A program made the position numbers and the translations under genes. This document shows positions 63,718 to 64,000 of a stretch of 64,000 nucleotides of DNA, piece after piece. The notes beneath the pieces are model-generated. The model saw only the letters and a program-made list of their open reading frames with translations, had not been told where the DNA came from and searched no databases. Numbering within the stretch: the stretch's first letter is position 1; each line of letters begins with the position of its first letter. Source of the DNA: Tetrahymena elliotti 4EA (lineage: Eukaryota; Ciliophora; Oligohymenophorea; Hymenostomatida; Tetrahymenidae); contig JH720303.1 of NCBI GenBank assembly GCA_000231825.2, positions 372,001-436,000 of the forward strand, written 5' to 3'.

Positions 63718-64000
63718 ATGCTTAAAAAAGTTATGAGAGGAATAAAAGCTACTATTCATGGTGGAACTAAATATGAAAGGTCGGTAAAAAAAAGTTTAAA
63801 GAATGATGATGTGCCTCCAAAAGAGAAACATTTAATTAGGATAGTTAATGGCTTAAACGATTAAGATGATGAAACTTCATTATTAAAAGCAGAAGAATTG
63901 ATGCAGTAAAAATTTGTAGAAGCTAAAGATTAATAACTAATACTACAAAAGTTGAAACTTTTACTAGTTCTAGATGTTGTAGCTGATAATAAATATTTGT
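63718..64000 (+). CDS. ANTH-domain (AP180/CALM-type) clathrin adaptor, 3' partial
   Basis: The first 94 codons are present and the frame runs off the window. The sequence GGTKYERSVKKSLKNDDVPP followed at once by KEKHLIRIVNG matches the start of ANTH domains. In this family a basic Lys cluster within the first two helices (compare KxxVxKAT and PPKEKH in animal AP180 and CALM) binds PI(4,5)P2. Here Lys residues at both sites are kept (SVKKSLK and PPKEKH). The following helices (SLLKAEELMQQKF, LILQKLKLLLVLDVV) fit the superhelical solenoid. AP180/CALM proteins bring clathrin and SNARE cargo to the plasma membrane during endocytosis. The start is the first ATG after a long A-rich leader (AAAAAAAATG), typical of these genes. 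Clathrin- and adaptor-binding motifs would lie beyond the window. Confidence 0.85.

Overview
The window reads as nuclear, probably macronuclear, DNA of an oligohymenophorean ciliate close to Tetrahymena. Long reading frames contain many in-frame TAA and TAG codons that translate sensibly as Gln, and almost every gene model ends at TGA. Intergenic DNA is extremely AT-rich. Introns are short (about 30-280 nt), start with GT and end with TAG or, unusually often, AAG. Introns of this size argue against Paramecium. No tRNA, rRNA, telomere repeat or CRISPR array was seen. All gene models below were translated by hand with TAA/TAG = Gln and TGA = stop.

Layout, left to right. At 1-4221 (+) is the 3' part of a Gln-rich protein with at least 16 FGDF repeats, the sequence class bound by AP-1 gamma-ear and GGA ear domains. 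At 4856-9534 and 9711-16224 (+) are two large ciliate-type proteins of unknown function. At 16936-18412 (+) is a helical protein of unknown function. At about 19350-21780 is a T-rich, coding-like stretch broken by TGA in every frame, probably a decayed element or gene. At 22451-23368 (+) is a coiled-coil tail-anchored protein. At 24596-27484 (+) is an EGF-like/transmembrane/RING-H2 protein. At 28189-30615 (+) is a C2-like plus coiled-coil protein. At 32405-35912 (+) is a calpain with an intact catalytic triad.

The right half is mostly on the minus strand: a cytochrome b5 (36894-37223), a SHAQKYF-class Myb protein (38210-38992), a 12-kb inositol trisphosphate receptor-like Ca2+ channel (39646-51904), a WD40 protein (53083-54924) and an OB-fold protein (56037-57182). 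After a 3.9-kb gene-poor AT-rich region come a Ser/Asn-rich membrane protein (61076-62113, +) and the 5' end of an ANTH-domain (AP180/CALM) clathrin adaptor that runs off the window at 63718.

Recurring functions are membrane traffic (the FGDF-repeat protein at one edge, ANTH at the other) and calcium signalling (IP3-receptor channel, calpain, possible C2 domain). The genes are separately transcribed, so shared function is inference, not operon structure. The most notable observations are the polyvalent FGDF array, the altered selectivity filter of the Ca2+ channel, and the TGA-riddled stretch at 19.35-21.78 kb.
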